Part shown: positions 56,801 to 64,000 of the stretch, piece by piece | Position numbering within the stretch: position 1 is the stretch's first letter | Layout: every line of letters starts with the position of its first letter | Source of the DNA: Thermoflexibacter ruber | Lineage (GTDB): Bacteria; Bacteroidota; Bacteroidia; Cytophagales; Thermoflexibacteraceae | DNA length: 64,000 nt | Assembly (NCBI RefSeq): GCF_900113045.1 | Contig: NZ_FONY01000009.1 | Span: forward strand, 1 to 64,000 | Direction of reading: 5' to 3' | The notes under the pieces: generated by a model | What the model saw: the letters and a program-made list of their open reading frames with translations, nothing else | What the model was told of the DNA's origin: nothing | Database searches by the model: none | Made by a program: the position numbers and the translations under genes

Positions 56801-57283
56801 GCTGATGAAATTTTAAATCATTTACATTTAGGAATTAGACATTCTTTAAAACAAGAGGAAACTGACAACCGCGATGGTATGGACATGGCACTCTGTGTGA
56901 TAGACAAACAGAAAAAAATATTGTCTTACAGTGGAGCGAAGAACCCACTTCTCATCTATCAAAATGGTAGTTTAGAGCAAATCAAAGCTGATAAAATGCC
57001 CATAGGAGGACTGCAGAAAGAAGGAAAACGCGCCTTTACCAAGCATACTTTTGACATAAGCCAGCCAACTACCGTCTATATGTTCACTGATGGCTATCAC
57101 GACCAATTTGGCGGCGAACAAGGCAAGAGATTTATGACCAACAACTTTTTCTTACTCATAGAACAGATTGCTCATAAACCTTTGCAAGAGCAAAAGCAAA
57201 TCATAGAAGATACCATGAACGAATGGATGCGTGGCTATGAACAGATAGACGATATGCTAATTATTGGTTTGAAAATTTCTTAA
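53885..57283 (+). CDS. Beta-propeller - Y_Y_Y - SpoIIE (PP2C) signalling phosphatase
   Basis: An 1132-aa membrane protein with signal peptide (to about residue 22), a two-component-regulator-type beta-propeller (about 40-660; motifs such as GGIWLGLYHGISRL and GNLWIGTKNKGII), a Y_Y_Y domain (about 695-765), one transmembrane helix (about 770-790), a coiled coil, and a SpoIIE-type phosphatase (about 885-1132) with DIVSGDFYW, AVDCTGHGVPGAF and TDGYHDQFGG. The input half resembles hybrid two-component sensors, yet the output is a phosphatase rather than a kinase. Nearly the same output module as at 8687 and 39850. Confidence 0.92.
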   Translation: MIKYKVFIILFFIFSFPTLSKGQAVTEPNQIGMPFIRNFSPKDYKAGLANWAVVQDKRGVMYFGNDKGVLEYDGVHWRLIKTSNNSSVFSLAVDKDGRIYVGGLRTFGMLVPDSTGYLQYQSLASKIDFTENAFEQVWSIRCVKEGVIFQTDDKLFIHKEKTDIKIIKANSYFTFGYEARGKYYVQQNNIGLTELVDNKLQLVKGTERFKNTIIAQVLPYDKDKIMLCIDEEGLFILDNGRLIPFKTDADVFLKEYRAYSALFLDDNKIALATLGIGLVVLDKKGKIIHIFNKRNGLGDDLVTSFCMDGQGGIWLGLYHGISRLEYPSPLSIFTENSHKISGAVNAIAKHKGEVYIATMSGLYVLKSRNLTKSFTEAEFKKIKDIPVDCWGLLSFGDELIIATYSGLKKLKGEELSVIGEVNPQTFCITRSEKDPNRIFVGSAYSVRSLIKVGNEWVDSGRLDSIREEVQFIKEDKEGNLWIGTKNKGIIKVVFGEFFSLNPKEAKRYGMNEGLPSFSGNHLFLMNGEIRVGTENGIYKYNKQTDKFIYDHAFDVPFNKGKYSVRYPTLDSQGNLWCFSNINEGEICLAVKQTDGSYKYKPKVLSRLNDLQDIQYIFAEENGVIWVSDVDGVYRFDSQEVGKSEFEFNTLIRQISIGKDSVIFKGTYFDEKRVNSLEQPKELMYDFPYKYNTLRFEMSAVSYNDERVNVYQSYLENFDTGWSKWTEDNNKEYTNLPEGTYTYRVRSKDVYGQISKEAVFKFSIQPPWYRTPWAYMLYSVLLGSLVWGFIRWRISAIQKEKEVLAIKVTERTQELADTNQNLKNTLEQLKEQHDIIQQKSNELAEANQRLFDLNKELRKTVSQVQLAHKELERSRDELSRKNENIESSIRYARRIQDAMLPYAAKLNTWFSEYFIFYKPRDIVSGDFYWFTERDGKIIVTAVDCTGHGVPGAFMSMIGFSMLSQVVNENNILEADEILNHLHLGIRHSLKQEETDNRDGMDMALCVIDKQKKILSYSGAKNPLLIYQNGSLEQIKADKMPIGGLQKEGKRAFTKHTFDISQPTTVYMFTDGYHDQFGGEQGKRFMTNNFFLLIEQIAHKPLQEQKQIIEDTMNEWMRGYEQIDDMLIIGLKIS

Positions 57284-57424
57284 TAAAGCGTAAATTTCTT
57301 TACCTACCTACGCAAGAGTATAAAACTTTTTATGCTTTGTTTGGTAAAACAAGTATTAAAAGCTAATTTTACGATTCTCTAAATTAATTATTTTTCTAAT
57401 CAAGATAATCCAATTAACATAGAT

Positions 57425-58648
57425 ATGGCTTGTGGCTCTTGTGGGTGTGGTTCGGGTGGATGCGGCACACGCACTAAAAATATAGATACTATTGGCTCGA
57501 AAATCAAAGGCTGTCGCAATAACGGTACTTGCGGTACTTCGGGCTGTAACAAACTCAACGTATTTGACTGGCTTAGCAACATGGAACTTCCTTCGCACCA
57601 AAGATACAATATCTTAGAAGTACGATTCAAAGGAGGAAGGAAGGAGTATTTTCGCAATAACGACCTGTTAGACCTTGAGATAGGCGATGCTGTTATTGTA
57701 GATGTTCCTAATGGTTATCATTTAGGACATGTTTCTTTGAGAGGGGAATTAGTCCGCTTACAAATCATCAAGAAAAAAATTACTAATGAAGAAATCCGAG
57801 ATATTTACCGCAAGGCATCTGCCAAAGATTTAGAAAAGTTTGCCGAAGTGCAAGCCAAAGAGATGACTACCATGTATCGCGCAAGAGAAATTATCCAAGA
57901 GATGCAACTGCAAATGAAACTCTCTGATGTAGAATACCAAGCAGATAATACTAAGGCTACTTTTTATTACTCAGCAGACGATAGGGTAGATTTTAGAGAA
58001 CTAATCAAAATCTTGGCAAGCGAGTTCAAAGTACGTATCGAGATGCGTCAAATTAGTCTAAGGCAGGAAGCAAGCCGCCTTGGTGGAATTGGCGTTTGTG
58101 GGCGAGAGTTGTGCTGCTCTACTTGGCTTACAGAGTTTAAGAGCGTTTCTACGGCTGCGGCGCGTTATCAAAACCTTTCTCTAAACCCCAGCAAACTTTC
58201 TGGACAGTGCGGGAGGCTGAAGTGTTGCCTGAACTATGAATTAGAAACCTACTTAGATGCCTTAGTAGATATTCCTAAAGTGGAAAAACCGCTCTTGACC
58301 GCACAGGGCGAAGCACATCTACAAAAAACAGACATTTTTAAGAAAATTATGTGGTTCAGCTACGATACCGAAAGTACATGGTACCCCCTCTCTACTGATA
58401 GAGTAAAACAAATCATGGAAATTAATGCCCAAGGGGGAGTAGTAGAAAGCTTGGCAGAGGAAACACCTGCAAAACCCACTTCTAAACCCAAAGAAACAGA
58501 TTTTCAACAAAATCTGGAGTTGGAAAATCCTGAAAAACTTGTGGATAGAGAAAAACGAAAGAAAGCAAACCGAAACAGGAAAAAGAAAAGAAGACCAGAA
58601 GCCAATAAAGACAGAACAAAAGAGCCTAAGAAAAATAAAGAAAAGTAG
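57425..58648 (+). CDS. RicT/PSP1-domain protein with Cys-rich N-terminus and basic tail
   Basis: A 407-aa cytosolic protein of the PSP1 (RicT/YaaT) family. The N-terminus is Cys-rich (C3, C6, C8, C13, C30, C36, C41), of unknown purpose. The PSP1 domain (about 60-280) includes VEVRF-like strands, DVEYQADNTKATFYYSADDRVDF, and cysteine motifs CGRELCCSTW and CGRLKCCLNYE, which in B. subtilis RicT bind Fe-S clusters. The C-terminus is basic (RKKANRNRKKKRRP). In Bacillus RicT affects mRNA processing with RicA/RicF; in Bacteroidota its role is not established. No holB or gldH neighbour is present. Confidence 0.82.
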   Translation: MACGSCGCGSGGCGTRTKNIDTIGSKIKGCRNNGTCGTSGCNKLNVFDWLSNMELPSHQRYNILEVRFKGGRKEYFRNNDLLDLEIGDAVIVDVPNGYHLGHVSLRGELVRLQIIKKKITNEEIRDIYRKASAKDLEKFAEVQAKEMTTMYRAREIIQEMQLQMKLSDVEYQADNTKATFYYSADDRVDFRELIKILASEFKVRIEMRQISLRQEASRLGGIGVCGRELCCSTWLTEFKSVSTAAARYQNLSLNPSKLSGQCGRLKCCLNYELETYLDALVDIPKVEKPLLTAQGEAHLQKTDIFKKIMWFSYDTESTWYPLSTDRVKQIMEINAQGGVVESLAEETPAKPTSKPKETDFQQNLELENPEKLVDREKRKKANRNRKKKRRPEANKDRTKEPKKNKEK

Positions 58649-58716
58649 TACTTAGGCTACCCTTTATCGGACTTATTTGAGCATATTACATATAATCCAT
58701 ACATAGTAAGAAGAAA

Positions 58717-60057
58717 ATGAAAAGACGCGACTTCCTCAAGACCAATGCTACAATAGGTCTGGGTGTAACCACTATAGGGCAAACTTTTGCTGACCCCAAT
58801 AAAGAAGAACTGTTTGCAGACAAAAAATTGCGATTAGGATTTATTGGGGTAGGTTTAAGAGGTACCAATCACTTGCAAAATGCACTATATAGAGATGATA
58901 TAGTGATTCCTGCTATTTGTGATATTGACCCTGAGAGAATCAAAATTGCAGAAGATTTGATAGTAAAAAAAGGCATGAAAAAGCCCGAATCCTATACACA
59001 GGGCGAGTTTGCTTTTTTGAAAATGTTGGAAAGGAATGACTTGGACGCAGTCGTGATTTCTACTCCTTGGGAATGGCATACGCCTATGGCAGTAGCGGCA
59101 ATGAAAGCAGGCAAATATGCTGGCGTAGAAGTATCCGCTGCAAATACCATAGAGGAGTGTTGGGATTTGGTGAATACCTCTGAGGCTACAGGTGTGCCTT
59201 GTATGATTTTAGAAAATGTATGTTATCGCAGAGATGTCATGGCAATACTCAATATGGTTAGGCAAGGCTTGTTTGGAGAGATGATTCATTGCCAATGTGG
59301 CTATCAACACGATTTAAGAGAAGTTAAGTTTGAGCCTAATGTAGAGTTTGGAGAAAAGGGATTACATGAAGCCAAATGGCGTACTACACACTCAGTTTAT
59401 AGAAATGGAGATTTGTACCCTACTCACGGAATAGGTCCTATTGCCACCTACTTAGACATCAACAGGGGCAATCGTTTTGTGTCCTTAGTTTCTACTGCCA
59501 CCAAAGCAAGAGGTTTGCATAATTATATTTTAGAAAAAGGTGGAGCGAATCACCCCAATGCCAAAGTAGAGTTCAAGTTAGGTGATGTAGTAAGCACCTT
59601 GATTACCACTTTTAGAGGGGAAACTATTTTAGTTACCCATGACACCAACCTCCCACGACCATACTCTTTAGGATTTAGAGTACAAGGGACAAAAGGGCTT
59701 TGGATGAACGATGGCAACACAATATATATAGAAGGAAAAAGCCAGCCACATCGCTGGGAAGAGTCTGCCAAGTACATCAAAGAATACGACCACCCTCTCT
59801 GGAAAAAATACCAAGACAAAGCAGAAGGCTCTGGACATGGAGGCATGGACTTCTTCGTTTTACATGCTTTTATCGAGGCTGCCAAGAGAAAAGCGCCTAC
59901 TCCCTTAGACGCATATGATGCCGCCGCATGGAGCGTAATTAGTCACCTTTCAGAGCAGTCTATATCCCAAGGAGGTACGCCCCAACTTTTCCCTGATTTT
60001 ACGCGTGGAAAATGGTTTTTAAGAAAACCAAACTTTGCCTTAGGAGATGAGTATTAA
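58717..60057 (+). CDS. Gfo/Idh/MocA-family oxidoreductase with Tat signal
   Basis: A 446-aa NAD(P)-dependent sugar-type oxidoreductase. The N-terminus carries a twin-arginine signal (RRDFLKTNATIGLGVTTIG), so the folded protein is exported. The dinucleotide-binding domain begins LRLGFIGVGLRGTNHL and continues with AICDIDPERIKIA and STPWEWHTPMAVAAMKAGKY; the central EVSAAN replaces the usual EKP-type motif. The C-terminal domain has GTKGLWMNDG. Secreted Gfo/Idh/MocA proteins are common in Bacteroidota and often act on glycans; the substrate is unknown. Confidence 0.88.
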   Translation: MKRRDFLKTNATIGLGVTTIGQTFADPNKEELFADKKLRLGFIGVGLRGTNHLQNALYRDDIVIPAICDIDPERIKIAEDLIVKKGMKKPESYTQGEFAFLKMLERNDLDAVVISTPWEWHTPMAVAAMKAGKYAGVEVSAANTIEECWDLVNTSEATGVPCMILENVCYRRDVMAILNMVRQGLFGEMIHCQCGYQHDLREVKFEPNVEFGEKGLHEAKWRTTHSVYRNGDLYPTHGIGPIATYLDINRGNRFVSLVSTATKARGLHNYILEKGGANHPNAKVEFKLGDVVSTLITTFRGETILVTHDTNLPRPYSLGFRVQGTKGLWMNDGNTIYIEGKSQPHRWEESAKYIKEYDHPLWKKYQDKAEGSGHGGMDFFVLHAFIEAAKRKAPTPLDAYDAAAWSVISHLSEQSISQGGTPQLFPDFTRGKWFLRKPNFALGDEY

Positions 60058-60094
60058 GTCTATGATAATAGTAGGAAAAATCCATAAAACTTCT

Positions 60095-60102
60095 TATCTT
60101 TG
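60095..60102 (+). promoter_or_regulatory. -7 box (TATCTTTG) of the secA transcript
   Basis: TATCTTTG fits TAnnTTTG exactly, but no clear -33 box is seen. Transcription from here would give a leader of about 315 bases before the secA ATG at 60424. Confidence 0.45.
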
Positions 60103-60110
60103 CACCCTAA

Positions 60111-60390
60111 ATTACCGACATTTTGTCAGGTAATAGTTCATTGGTATTATAATCGTTCAGAAGGTTCCAAGTTTATAACTAAATGTTTCTTGTTTTGCTG
60201 TGTTAGGTTTTGACTAAGTTGCTGGTGTATTTTACATCGTAAAATACGCTTTGCTAAGTTTTTAATCTTGGGTAGCTATTATGTTACCGACATAGAATTT
60301 GTAATGGAGTTTAAGAACACATAAAAAAGTAGTGTAATTCAAACTACCTCAAACTATAAACAAGAAACACTAAACCAGAAACTCAAAACT
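60111..60390 (+). promoter_or_regulatory. Structured leader of secA
   Basis: Between the -7 box and secA lie: a hairpin TTACCGACA with TGTC(A)GGTAA (60112-60133); a perfect 9-base stem GTATTTTAC/GTAAAATAC with a three-base loop (60227-60247); and a 12-base long-range match TGTTTCTTGTTT (60184-60195) with AAACAAGAAACA (60358-60369). Six heptamers with a central AAAC (60349-60390) run up to the start region. No gene-like frame is visible in the 366-base gap. It may be a regulatory leader or a small RNA. Confidence 0.45.
60349..60390. repeat. Six heptamer units (NNAAACN) before secA
   Basis: TCAAACT, ATAAACA, AGAAACA, CTAAACC, AGAAACT, CAAAACT in perfect phase. Their complement is of the AGTTTNN form seen in the left block of the gyrB leader. 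A partial opposite-orientation run is visible around 60167-60208 (AGTTTAT, then TGTTTCT and TGTTTTG). Confidence 0.5.
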
Positions 60391-60423
60391 ATTTATTTAA
60401 AAGGATAAGAAATTACTAAATAT

Positions 60424-63400
60424 ATGATAGATATTCTCACCAAAGGATTAGCCAAGATATTCGGTACAAAGTCAGAAAGAGATTTGAAACTCATCAGACC
60501 GTATGTTGATAAAATAAGCGCTGAATATCAGAAACTTGCCTCTATTTCTGATGATGCGCTCCGCTCAAAAACAGTAGAGTTCAAGCAAGAAATAGCCCAA
60601 GCTCTTCAAGCAATAGATACAAAAATTGCCGCCTTGCGTCAGCAGATTTTAGATAATCCAGAAATGGACATTACAGAAAAGGAGGTGGTTTTCAATGCCA
60701 TAGAAAAAGCAGAGAAAGAACGAGATGTGCAGTTAGATAGCATTTTGGAAGGACTAATTCCAAGAGCCTTTGCTGTAGTCAAAGAAACTGCAAGGCGATT
60801 GAAAGAAAATAAGCAGTTGGTGGTTTCTGTTACTCCTCACGACCATTTTATAGCCGCTCAAAGAAAAGGAGTAGTCATAGAAGGCGAAAAAGCTATTTGG
60901 CTCAACCAATGGATGGCGGCAGGAAATGAAGTTACGTGGGACATGTTGCACTACGACGTACAGCTAATAGGCGGCGTAGTCCTTTTCCAAGGAAAAATTG
61001 CAGAAATGGCGACAGGGGAAGGAAAAACTTTGGTGGCAACCTTGCCCGCTTACTTGCGTGCTTTGGCAGGAAATGGTGTACACATCGTTACCGTCAATGA
61101 CTATTTGGCAAAAAGGGACTCTGAGTGGATGGGACCTATTTTTGAGTTTCACGGCTTAAAAGTAGATTGCATCGACAAGCACCAGCCCAATACTCAGCAA
61201 AGGAGAAATGCCTACTTAGCTGATATTACCTATGGCACTAATAATGAATTTGGCTTTGATTATCTGAGAGATAACATGGTGCGTACCGTAGAGGAAATGG
61301 TACAACGCCGTCATTATTTTGCTATGGTGGACGAGGTGGATTCCGTTTTGATAGACGATGCCAGAACACCTTTGATTATCTCTGGACCCATAGGGGCAGG
61401 AAATGCCGAGGAGCAGGAATACCAAGAGCTAAAACCTCGCATAGAAAAATTGGTAGAGCGTCAAAAACGTTTAGTACAAGATTTACTGAATGAAGCAAAG
61501 AAAAAATTAGCAGAAGGCAATAAGCAAGAAGGAGGTTTAGCCTTATTCAGAGCATATAGAGGATTGCCCAAGTACAAACCTTTAATTAAATTCTTGGGCG
61601 AGACGGGTATCAAGCAAATTCTATTAGATACGGAAAATATTTACCTTCAAGACAATTCCCGAATGATGCCCGAAGCTGATAAACCCTTGTATTTCACCAT
61701 AGATGAAAAAAATAACTCTGTGGATTTAACCGGCAAAGGCATCGACTTGATTACTGAGCAAGGAGAAGACCCTAACTTTTTTATACTTCCAGATTTGGGA
61801 GCGGAATTAGCTGATTTTGAGAAAAGTAGTGAAGGACTTTCCGAAGATGAAAAATTAGCAGCCAAAGATAGAATTATACAAGACTACGCTGCAAAAACAC
61901 AAAGGATACACTGTATCAATCAGTTACTTAAAGCCTATACGCTTTTTGAAAAAGATGTAGAATACATCATAGATGAAGGGAAGGTAAAAATCGTAGATGA
62001 ACAAACAGGGCGTATTATGGATGGCAGACGTTATTCTGACGGCTTGCATCAGGCTTTGGAAGCAAAAGAAAATGTAAAAGTAGAGGAAGCTACTCAGACT
62101 TATGCTACTATTACCTTGCAAAACTATTTCAGAATGTATCACAAACTGGCAGGTATGACGGGTACAGCAGAAACAGAAGCAGGCGAGTTCATGGATATTT
62201 ATAAACTTGATGTAGTTGTTATCCCAACTAATAGACCTATTTCCCGTAAAGACCACGAGGATAAAGTGTATAAAACAGTTCGTGAAAAATACAATGCCGT
62301 AGTAGAGGAAATTCAAGATTTAGTTGCCAAAGGCAGACCTGTTTTAGTGGGGACTACTTCGGTGGAAAATTCTGAAATCCTCAGTAGAATGTTGAAAATC
62401 AGAAAAATAAACCATCAAGTTTTGAATGCAAAGTACCATGCCAAAGAAGCAGACATAGTCGCAGAAGCAGGAAAGCCCGGAACAGTAACAATTGCAACAA
62501 ACATGGCTGGTCGCGGGACTGACATCAAACTTACTCCAGAATCCAGAGCAGCAGGCGGTTTAGCTATTATTGGTACAGAAAGGCACGAAGCAAGACGCGT
62601 AGATAGGCAGTTGCGAGGTCGCTCAGGTCGTCAAGGCGACCCCGGAACTTCTCAATTTTTTGTTAGTTTGGAAGACAACCTCATGCGTCTGTTTGGTTCA
62701 GGCAAAATTGCCAGCATCATGGACAAATTAGGCTTACAAGAAGGCGAAGTTATCCAACACTCTATGATTACTTCCTCTATCGAGAGGGCGCAACGCAAAG
62801 TTGAGGAAAATAACTTTGCCATTAGAAAACGTCTTTTAGAGTATGACGAAGTGATGAACTTGCAAAGAAAAGTCATTTATTCTCGCCGTAGAAATGCACT
62901 TTTTGGCGATAAATTGGAATTGGACATCATGACCATGTTCTATGAAAATGCAAGGCAAGCCGTTGAAAATAACAAGGGTGATTATGACAATTTCCGCTTG
63001 CAAGTATTACATTTCTTTGGCTACTCTACGCATATAGACAAGCATCACTTTGATACAGCAAAGTCTGAAGATTTGATTGATGAACTTTATCATGAGGCAT
63101 ACAGTCATTACCAAGAGAAAAATGCCAAGATTGCAGAAACAGCTTTTCCTATTCTAAGCGATATTTACAAAACTCACGGAGCAACAGTCAAAGAAATCGG
63201 AGTTACTTTTACTGATGGCAAAAAAATGATAGGAGTAGTAACAGACCTTGCCAAATCTGTAGAAACCAAAGGGAAGGAATTGATAAAAAGCATGGAGCAG
63301 GGGTTAGTATTGGCACTCATAGACCAGTATTGGAAGGAGCATTTAAGGGAAATGGACGATTTGCGTCAGCAAGTACAGTTTGCAGTTTTAGAGCAAAAAG

Positions 63401-63816
63401 ACCCACTGATGGTATATAAATTTAGTGCCTTAGACTTATTCCAAGCCTTTATCGGGGAATTGAACGAAAACACCACTGCTTTCCTGTCCAGAGCGCATAT
63501 CAGAGAAGAAAAGCAGCAGGAAGTAGCAGTGCAAGATGCGGACACTATCCGCCGCCGAAACCAAAGCAGGCAAAGGTTACAAACACGCAAAGATGAAAGT
63601 GGCTCTATTCTTGGGAATCAGGACAATAGCGAGGTAATAAAAAATATTGCAAGGGAAAAAATAGAAGTTACTAAACCTATTATTGCCCAAAAAGAACCTG
63701 ACCGCAATGCCAAAGTTACTGTTCAGTATGCTGATGGTACGGTGAAAAAAGATGTAAAGTACAAAAATGTGATAGATGATGTCAAAAATGGAAAGTGTGT
63801 AGTGATAGAGGCTTAA
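60424..63816 (+). CDS. secA: Protein translocase subunit SecA
   Basis: Motor ATPase of the Sec translocon, acting at the inner membrane with SecYEG. It shows the nucleotide-binding Walker A ATGEGKT (K201), DEAD-type MVDEVDSVLIDDARTPLIISG, TVTIATNMAGRGTDIKL (motif V), RQLRGRSGRQGDPG (motif VI), and the helical scaffold QYWKEHLREMDDLRQQV. At 1130 aa it is longer than E. coli SecA (901) because of insertions typical of the phylum (about 320-470). The C-terminus ends VIDDVKNGKCVVIEA, with no CxCxSGxxxxxCHG zinc motif. Preceded by a long structured leader. Confidence 0.97.
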   Translation: MIDILTKGLAKIFGTKSERDLKLIRPYVDKISAEYQKLASISDDALRSKTVEFKQEIAQALQAIDTKIAALRQQILDNPEMDITEKEVVFNAIEKAEKERDVQLDSILEGLIPRAFAVVKETARRLKENKQLVVSVTPHDHFIAAQRKGVVIEGEKAIWLNQWMAAGNEVTWDMLHYDVQLIGGVVLFQGKIAEMATGEGKTLVATLPAYLRALAGNGVHIVTVNDYLAKRDSEWMGPIFEFHGLKVDCIDKHQPNTQQRRNAYLADITYGTNNEFGFDYLRDNMVRTVEEMVQRRHYFAMVDEVDSVLIDDARTPLIISGPIGAGNAEEQEYQELKPRIEKLVERQKRLVQDLLNEAKKKLAEGNKQEGGLALFRAYRGLPKYKPLIKFLGETGIKQILLDTENIYLQDNSRMMPEADKPLYFTIDEKNNSVDLTGKGIDLITEQGEDPNFFILPDLGAELADFEKSSEGLSEDEKLAAKDRIIQDYAAKTQRIHCINQLLKAYTLFEKDVEYIIDEGKVKIVDEQTGRIMDGRRYSDGLHQALEAKENVKVEEATQTYATITLQNYFRMYHKLAGMTGTAETEAGEFMDIYKLDVVVIPTNRPISRKDHEDKVYKTVREKYNAVVEEIQDLVAKGRPVLVGTTSVENSEILSRMLKIRKINHQVLNAKYHAKEADIVAEAGKPGTVTIATNMAGRGTDIKLTPESRAAGGLAIIGTERHEARRVDRQLRGRSGRQGDPGTSQFFVSLEDNLMRLFGSGKIASIMDKLGLQEGEVIQHSMITSSIERAQRKVEENNFAIRKRLLEYDEVMNLQRKVIYSRRRNALFGDKLELDIMTMFYENARQAVENNKGDYDNFRLQVLHFFGYSTHIDKHHFDTAKSEDLIDELYHEAYSHYQEKNAKIAETAFPILSDIYKTHGATVKEIGVTFTDGKKMIGVVTDLAKSVETKGKELIKSMEQGLVLALIDQYWKEHLREMDDLRQQVQFAVLEQKDPLMVYKFSALDLFQAFIGELNENTTAFLSRAHIREEKQQEVAVQDADTIRRRNQSRQRLQTRKDESGSILGNQDNSEVIKNIAREKIEVTKPIIAQKEPDRNAKVTVQYADGTVKKDVKYKNVIDDVKNGKCVVIEA

Positions 63817-63942
63817 AAGTACAAAATTTTAGTAACTATTTTCTTAAATACATCGTTTATTTAGCATAGATGTTCTAAACTAAAATTTCAGAAAATATTG
63901 AAAGAAATAGAGTCTTTACTAAGTCGAGCAATGACAGGTATA

Positions 63943-63968
63943 ACGGCAGAAAAATTGCTTTCTGCCGT
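63943..63968. terminator. Hairpin downstream of secA
   Basis: Stem ACGGCAGAAA/TTTCTGCCGT (63943-63952 with 63959-63968), 10 bases, six-base loop. No good T-run follows. It lies 126 bases after the secA stop. The remaining 64 bases to the window end hold nothing I can identify. Confidence 0.5.
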
Positions 63969-64000
63969 ATTTCATGTAGCATATCAGCAATATCTACCTA

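Noticed and set aside
60111-60423. SecM-like leader peptide before secA
   Set aside because: No open frame with signal peptide and arrest-like end was found; only RNA-level structure is supported.
61924-62316. Minus-strand 130-codon frame inside secA
   Set aside because: Hydrophobic antisense shadow of a highly conserved gene; no start context or domain.

Overview
The window is A+T-rich bacterial chromosome from a member of the Bacteroidota, most likely order Cytophagales. I infer this from gene content: a DUF4199 protein next to a GtrB-like glycosyltransferase, a Skp/OmpH-like protein, a CGC-type bacilliredoxin, the FrdA/SdhB-type succinate dehydrogenase, a large SecA, a degraded type IX-secretion-like tail, and several SpoIIE-type phosphatases fused to sensor domains. 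Bacteroidota-style promoters also fit: TTTG, about 19-21 bases, then TAnnTTTG, seen before the tRNA, gyrB and the CapA gene. Shine-Dalgarno sequences are mostly absent. I name no genus.

Layout. 1-8.4 kb: two Uma2 genes, a CapA-like protein, a cytochrome c lipoprotein, an orphan OmpR-type regulator, a BamA/TamA-like outer-membrane protein, RarA, and a DUF2231-cytochrome-LRR fusion. 8.5-20.2 kb: a GAF/PAS/SpoIIE phosphatase, an M20 amidohydrolase, a MazEF pair, a DUF697-SHOCT protein, a YegI-like Ser/Thr kinase with TPRs, a radical SAM/SPASM protein, tRNA-Cys(GCA), and an amidohydrolase-like protein that has lost its HxH metal motif. 20.2-31.4 kb: envelope genes (glycosyltransferase, DUF4199, LolA), a frameshifted M28 peptidase, gyrB, a HupE-like protein, a flippase, tsf with an unlisted 56-codon gene upstream, and an SDR. 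31.6-39.8 kb: a secreted protein with a sorting-like tail, a trans-sulfuration PLP enzyme, OmpH-like protein, bacilliredoxin, a DUF59 protein, SufE, a 0.9-kb gap, and sdhA-sdhB without an anchor subunit gene. 39.8-53.7 kb: a TPR/SpoIIE phosphatase, an ion-channel homologue without a canonical K+ filter, DinB, two glycosyltransferases, DUF3298, SDR, alpha/beta hydrolase, a metallopeptidase, a WD40-caspase and DUF72. 53.9-64 kb: a propeller/Y_Y_Y/SpoIIE phosphatase, a RicT/PSP1 protein, a Tat-type Gfo/Idh/MocA oxidoreductase and secA.

How parts fit together. Three large phosphatases carry near-identical SpoIIE output modules behind three different input modules. No anti-sigma kinase or STAS partner lies in the window, so they look like parallel inputs to a network encoded elsewhere. 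Housekeeping functions (gyrB, tsf, secA, sdhAB, lolA, rarA, tRNA-Cys) are scattered among envelope, proteolysis and signalling genes. I see no prophage, transposase gene, CRISPR array or rRNA.

The least explained signals are non-coding. Degenerate 7-base tandem repeats occur in opposite orientations on the two sides of a spacer just upstream of gyrB, sdhA and secA. The secA leader also contains two hairpins and a 12-base long-range complementarity. Among proteins, the main oddities are the channel homologue with an altered pore loop, the metal-motif-less amidohydrolase, and the M28 gene whose likely last zinc ligand lies beyond a frameshift.
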